A stretch of 64,000 bases of DNA from Tetracentron sinense (lineage: Eukaryota > Streptophyta > Magnoliopsida > Trochodendrales > Trochodendraceae). This document shows, in pieces, positions 59,400 through 64,000 of this stretch. The position numbers and the translations under genes are program-made. The stretch's first letter is position 1. Each line of letters starts with the position of its first letter. The notes under the pieces are model-generated. The model made no database searches and was not told the origin of the DNA. It was given only the letters and a program-made list of their open reading frames with translations. The stretch covers positions 41,425,965-41,489,964 of the forward strand of contig CM026557.1 in NCBI GenBank assembly GCA_015143295.1, given 5' to 3'.

Positions 59400-60552
59400 A
59401 TGATCAACCTCTGGTCACCAGAATGAAGACTACCAAGACCACGACTCCGAGACCCCTTTGCTTACCCCTGCTACTACTGTTACTCCTAATCCCAATGCTG
59501 CCTCATCTTTTGCCTCATAACGAGAAAAAATCACAACGGAAAAATCTGCCGAGGAGTGAAATCCCGTCTTCCCACACAGATACCCACATCCCACCGTTGC
59601 TCACGCGTCGATGGACCGCGAAGTTATAGCCACATCCATACTCTTCGCAATGAGGCTACTCGAAGACATCGCCACATGAGAAATCTGCACTTTATGGGGA
59701 AGTTTGGCGCTACCACCCGAGCTGTTGCCACGGTAAGGACTATACTTTCTCTTATATGCATTTGTAGCCAATCTTCATATCTCCACACTGATAACATTCT
59801 TCTCTTCTAGATGAGCAATATGCTTGCAGGGATGTATGAAGACTATAATAACATTAGAAATACATCCATCGGACTAAAGGAGAGGGTCTTTGATCTGGAG
59901 AAGACAAAGGCAGAGGAGGCAAAGATACTAAACCATGAACTGGCGAAGATGCAGACAGACCTAAAAAATGTTGAAGATAAACTCTCTTCGGTGATCAGAC
60001 AACGAGACGCAACTCAACAAAAGGCTCGCAAAGCTAAAGAAGGAGAGAAGAAAACATTGGAACAGGTTGAAAGGGTTATCTTCTAGAGTAGTGAACTGGA
60101 CAAGATCTCCAATACGCTGTGCAAACAACTCAAAATATCTGAGGCTGAAAAAGAAATCTTGGCGAAGCAACTTGAGGAGGCTAATGCCATAAAGGATAAA
60201 GAGATCGAGGCCGCAAAAGAAGCTGTAACGGAAACTCTCCGTATTCACTTCCGAAAAGAGATGGATCGGCTGCTAGATGAAGACCGGAGAGAGACTGAAG
60301 ATATAATAATGAGGCAACTTCAAGAACAAGGAAGACTAACCGATTCTCACTCTGAGACCACTGCTCAGGAAGATGCTTAGGAAGATACTTAGAAAGGCAA
60401 AGGTGAAGAAAGTAAAGAACCTCTTGAGCCAGCTCCTGATACACATGCTCATTTTGTTGATCCTTCAGCGAATCCCGCTACTAAGATTGTTGTCTTCGAT
60501 GATGACTCCGCTATAGCTTTTGCCCGTTGTTGTTTCTCCTTTTCTTCGTTGT
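59400..60552 (+). other. Antisense coiled-coil coding tract within the LTR element
   Basis: On the + strand, opposite to the LTRs, the translated sequence is strongly charged and heptad-like: LKERVFDLEKTKAEEAKIL, DLKNVEDKLSSVIRQRDATQ, EILAKQLEEANAIKDKEIEA and RKEMDRLLDEDRRETEDIIM. The first part of the region is Thr/Pro/Leu-rich. It is no longer open from end to end. Extra antisense frames are known in plant Tat-lineage gypsy elements, and coiled-coil proteins of this look are common in plant retroelement derivatives, so it may be an element gene or a captured host gene; I cannot tell which. Confidence 0.55.
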
Positions 60553-62770
60553 AAATTGTTGCATAAATGAAATATTTTTCGACACATACGTCTCATTCAC
60601 TGTACTACACTTTTAGTCACTTTCACAAAGCATATAATACATATGTGTCACAGGAAAACAAGATAAGTAAATTCTTATGCTCTTAAGAATGCACGAGAAT
60701 AAACACAGAGTATGGACATAATGAAAGCTATTGGAACCCATGCACCCAGGAAATGACACTAATGACTACATCGAAGAAATAAGATACCGTGTCTGACATT
60801 ATGCAAACTATTTATCCTAAATCCTTAAGGGACCCGTAGTGAGACATTATGCTAATAGGCTCAGATAGCATTGCAGACCACTTGATTACCTGAGACAATG
60901 GATCTGACGGATTCACAGATGCCCCACACTGAGTATTAAGGTTTTTTATGATCAGTCATTTGATAGCGCATTTACGATATTTTATCATTCGAGTAATCAT
61001 AGAGATGACCTCATGCATCAAAGAATAATTCATCATGGATGAGCTCAAATGTAAGCTTAAGTAACACACTTATCACTGACCTTAGTATCTCCTGATCTTA
61101 TCTCTGTTACGCTATACTCGCATTATTGGAGATCACTCTCACTTGTCAATCACTGATTACACCGAATAGGGGCTGAACACCAGGATAGAATGAATAGTCA
61201 ATGAGAACGAGCTTACGCTAGCGAGATCGTGCCAACGAGGACAATTTTGCAATAACGTGAATATGTTTGCACTTTTCTTTTCTGCTTTGTCATTTTGCAC
61301 ATAGCACCTCAGAGGATGATAGAATACCGGAGTATATATGTTTCACAATATTGATAAGAAGAAAGTTGTAAGATACATATAATATCATAATATAAAACCT
61401 GACAAATACCTAAGGGGAGACTCTGAAAGCCCCTTCCCGGCTGATCTGACAGCTTCAGCCAAACGCAAAAAACAACAACCATTAGGGGCTGAACAACACT
61501 CGCAGCTCATGGTCTCTCTTGTGATTCATCATCAGGAAGCAAATATTCACTCAAGAAACCTTCCTGTGTTAACCTCTCCAAATAATTCTTCAAATCACCA
61601 CACCGGTTAGTCGTATGGCCATGACTTCTATGGTACTGGCAATAATCTCGCGTTCACAGCCTCCCGGTGATATCACAACTTGCATGAGTAGGCCACTCGA
61701 AATTCGAATCATCCTCTATGGCTCTTATAATCGCCGAAGGACGGGCTGTAAACATCACTGGCTCAGCTCGCCTGGAGGAGAGACGTCGCTCTACTACTTG
61801 AGGACCTCTACCCTAGAGTAACGTGCGATTTGATTCAGTTAAGCCATGCGCCCACACATTGATTCGCTCTTGCAACAGCTGCTGTTGACTGGTTAGCTGC
61901 GTCAGGAGGGATTACTGATACTGCAACAACATGATGATTTGCTCTACTTGAGACATTTTTGGCTCTGGGGTTTGTTCTTCCATTGGAGACACGGGATTTT
62001 GATTAGCCATGGCGATAAAGATGAGCAGAGGGAGGGTTTGAGTCAACTTATCACTTTGTATAATATGGAGATTCAGAAGAAAAGTTCGATTCCCACAGAC
62101 GGCACCATTTTTGAAGGGGAAATTTCCCGGACTCGCCACGCGTCAGTAGCTGATAGAAGGTAGAGAAGAAAACACTTCACCTGCAGAAGAAAAGGGAGGG
62201 TCGGGTGTACACCTTGAAATAAGCTCCGATGATAAAGTTAGTACACGAAAGAGATGATAAATAGTAAAACACTGTAGCACTGAAACACTGAGAGAAAGAG
62301 TTCTAAGATGAAAATTATGCACTAATTTTTTGGATATACGCTAAAAATTATGTTCCATATCTATCGGTTCCTGATGCACTGGGTCACTGAGAGTATTTAT
62401 AGGTTAAACTCAAGATGTCCATAAATGACCATCGATGGCTATGGAAGACCTTGCCACTAGTTATACACTCATTACCAAATATGTTAGATATATCTGGAGC
62501 CTAACGTGTCACACGTGGGAGCCTATAATCTCTAAGTCGGTTTCGGGTCAAAAACTCATCTGAGGTGACTAGCAATAAATGTTAAGGACAGTGCTTTCCA
62601 CCTAACGCCTGAGACAAATGATCGCCTCCTGAGAATCGGGTCCTTATAGTCGGTCTCGCTGTTGACTAAAGCATGGTTTCGTTGTTCATAACGAAGACGA
62701 TATCGTTGTCTTGATGACTACGAGTCCGTTGTATAGGAGACAACGTTATTGTTGTGCAGAGCACAACGAG

Positions 62771-63343
62771 TAGGGCTGCCAACGGGTCGGATTTGGACTG
62801 GATTTGCCTAGATTCGAATTCGATCCGATTAAGAATCCGAAAAACCCAAATGCGATCCGAGATTCGACAAATCATCAATTAATCGATCCGAATATGATTA
62901 TATTTTTAAGATCCGAATCCGATCCGATTAAGGTTAATTAAAAAAAAAACTCTATTTTAATAATATAAAAATCTAATATTACCTTAATTAACTCTAATTA
63001 ATGTTAAATTTTTTTAAGATTAATATTTTATCCATAAAAAATCTATTTAATATATTTAAAATGATTTTAAGAGGTTAATATAATCAGATCGGATTTTAAT
63101 CGGATCGGAGATTAATATTTTATCCATAAAAAATCTATTTAATATATTTAAAAGGTTAATATAATCAGATCGGATTTTAATCAGATCGGATCATCCTATA
63201 TTCGGATCCGATTCGATTATAATCGGATTCCATCGATTTGATCCGAATCCGATCCAACGGATCACATATAGGGTCCAAAGTCCGGCTAATTGGATCGGAT
63301 TCGGATTGGATCCGAATCATGATCCGATCCATTGATAGCCCTA
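62771..63343. mobile_element. hAT-type non-autonomous element inside an LTR
   Basis: 573 bp starting TAGGGCTGCCAACGG and ending CCATTGATAGCCCTA, imperfect inverted repeats. A perfect 8-bp target duplication ACAACGAG lies at 62763-62770 and 63344-63351. The interior is rich in GATCCGAATCCGATC motifs, with no transposase. The uninterrupted site is visible in the partner LTR near 58.63 kb. Confidence 0.88.
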
Positions 63344-63476
63344 ACAACGAGCCCATTGTCATACGCACAACGAATAAGTACTCAAGAACACATACGAGCT
63401 TGTATCCATTGCTATAACACCAAAAACATGATTGTAGTCACAACACACAGATAAATTATGAATTTTATCCTTTACA

Positions 63477-64000
63477 GTTGTCAATGAGTCAGGCTGTGAT
63501 CTATCCAAACCCAGTCCTCACCTGCAAGGGTTCAGTCCAATCCCTCGTAGGGCCTTGACTAGCTAGGCCCAAGCCCCCTACCCTTAGGGTGAAGGTTGGG
63601 CCTGAGCCATGTATAGGTTTGAAAAGAAGATAATGAAAAACATATTTATCGTTATTTTATTTAAAAAAATCTAAATCATTGTCAATGGACGAGTGATGAC
63701 AAAGACCATAGAGGAGTAGTGCAGAGAATGGAAGCCTGGTTGGATTAGAAGTCTCGATGTTGGGCCCTTTTAGTGAGGGTAAATTGGTCCAACTTTTTTA
63801 TTGGCATGTGTGAATGACTTCGCATGCCATAATCTCAAACTAAAGGGGCAATTAGGGAAATTCCATAGGGGCTTCAGCAGTCAGCTCTACCAAATCCATA
63901 TGACGCCAATGCGATAGCTTATAATTAATCTGAAATTTAGATTTACATAATTTGGATGTTTATGGTTTCGTATTGATCTACAGATTACAGTAGGTTTTGA
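63477..64000. other. Right edge of window, no gene recognised
   Basis: Non-coding. The first 130 bp contain AGGCCCAAGCCC and GGGCCTGAGCC phrases suggesting a repeat fragment; nothing else is recognisable. Confidence 0.4.

Larger units (their letters stand above)
58165..63476 (-). mobile_element. Second non-autonomous LTR element, related to 46359-50892
   Basis: The 5' LTR (minus orientation) is 62112-63476 and includes an hAT insertion. The 3' LTR, about 58165-58778, is shorter and looks truncated at its low end. Both end in TGTAAA..ATAAAATTCAT on the minus strand. The primer-binding-type site TGGTGCCGTCTGTGGGAA is near 62090-62106, and a polypurine tract AAAGGGGCTAAG is near 58779-58790. 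LTR phrases such as AAATAAGCTCCGATGATAAA and CCACGCGTC are shared with the 46-51 kb element. The 3.3-kb interior has no pol; it carries an antisense coding tract listed separately. Broken, older than the other copy. Confidence 0.8.

Noticed and set aside
1-64000. CRISPR array, operon or bacterial island
   Set aside because: The tandem repeats here are minisatellites without regular unique spacers, and all recognisable genes are plant nuclear genes with introns or plastid-targeting sequences.

Overview
This is a transposon-rich nuclear segment of a flowering plant, probably a woody dicot or magnoliid; the species cannot be fixed from the sequence. The reasons are three plant-type host genes with GT-AG (and one GC-AG) introns, a plant tRNA-Gly, a chloroplast-targeted lipase, and a dense mix of plant L1 LINEs, Ty1/copia- and Ty3/gypsy-type LTR elements, hAT, Mutator-like and Tourist MITEs, a short Helitron and tRNA-derived SINEs. 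No bacterial, organellar or CRISPR features were seen.

Host genes. (1) On the + strand at 5.17-17.1 kb are six 3' exons of the exosome subunit RRP43; about 70 N-terminal residues are missing and probably lie left of the window. Its 4.8-kb intron appears to use a GC donor, and a 5.7-kb intron is full of repeats. (2) On the - strand at 25.8-27.3 kb is an intronless, intact class-3 lipase of the plastid phospholipase A1-I gamma (DAD1-like) group. (3) On the - strand at 36.2-51.35 kb is a five-exon UPF0114 (YqhA-like) membrane protein gene, 266 codons spread over 15 kb. A LINE and nested MITEs sit in intron 3, and a solo LTR carrying a much younger LTR element sits in intron 1. (4) A tRNA-Gly(UCC) lies at 35.39 kb. 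A weak candidate for a further gene is one possible first exon on the - strand at 2.4-2.5 kb.

Regional layout. 0-4.7 kb: repeat fragments, a LINE tail split by a MITE, and a degraded antisense LINE. 5-17 kb: RRP43 with MITEs and tandem repeats in its introns. 17-25 kb: intergenic DNA with a LINE nested in an hAT-like element, a 0.68-kb tandem duplication, a possible Helitron carrying a Tourist MITE, a GC-rich foldback and a SINE. 25-28 kb: the lipase with a SINE just upstream. 28-35 kb: LTR remnants, SINEs, a Helitron and a cruciform. 35-51 kb: tRNA and the UPF0114 gene. 51-54 kb: AT-rich spacer. 54-63.5 kb: two LTR-element fossils side by side, the second carrying an antisense coiled-coil coding tract behind a TATA-like motif and an hAT insertion in one LTR.

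The host genes have no evident functional link: RNA turnover, plastid lipid hydrolysis and a plastid membrane protein of unknown role. The most notable features are the nested insertions with readable target-site duplications, the minisatellite-bearing LTRs, and the antisense coiled-coil tract inside a non-autonomous LTR element. I did not find a clearly new biological system. All calls are by eye, without alignment or database search.
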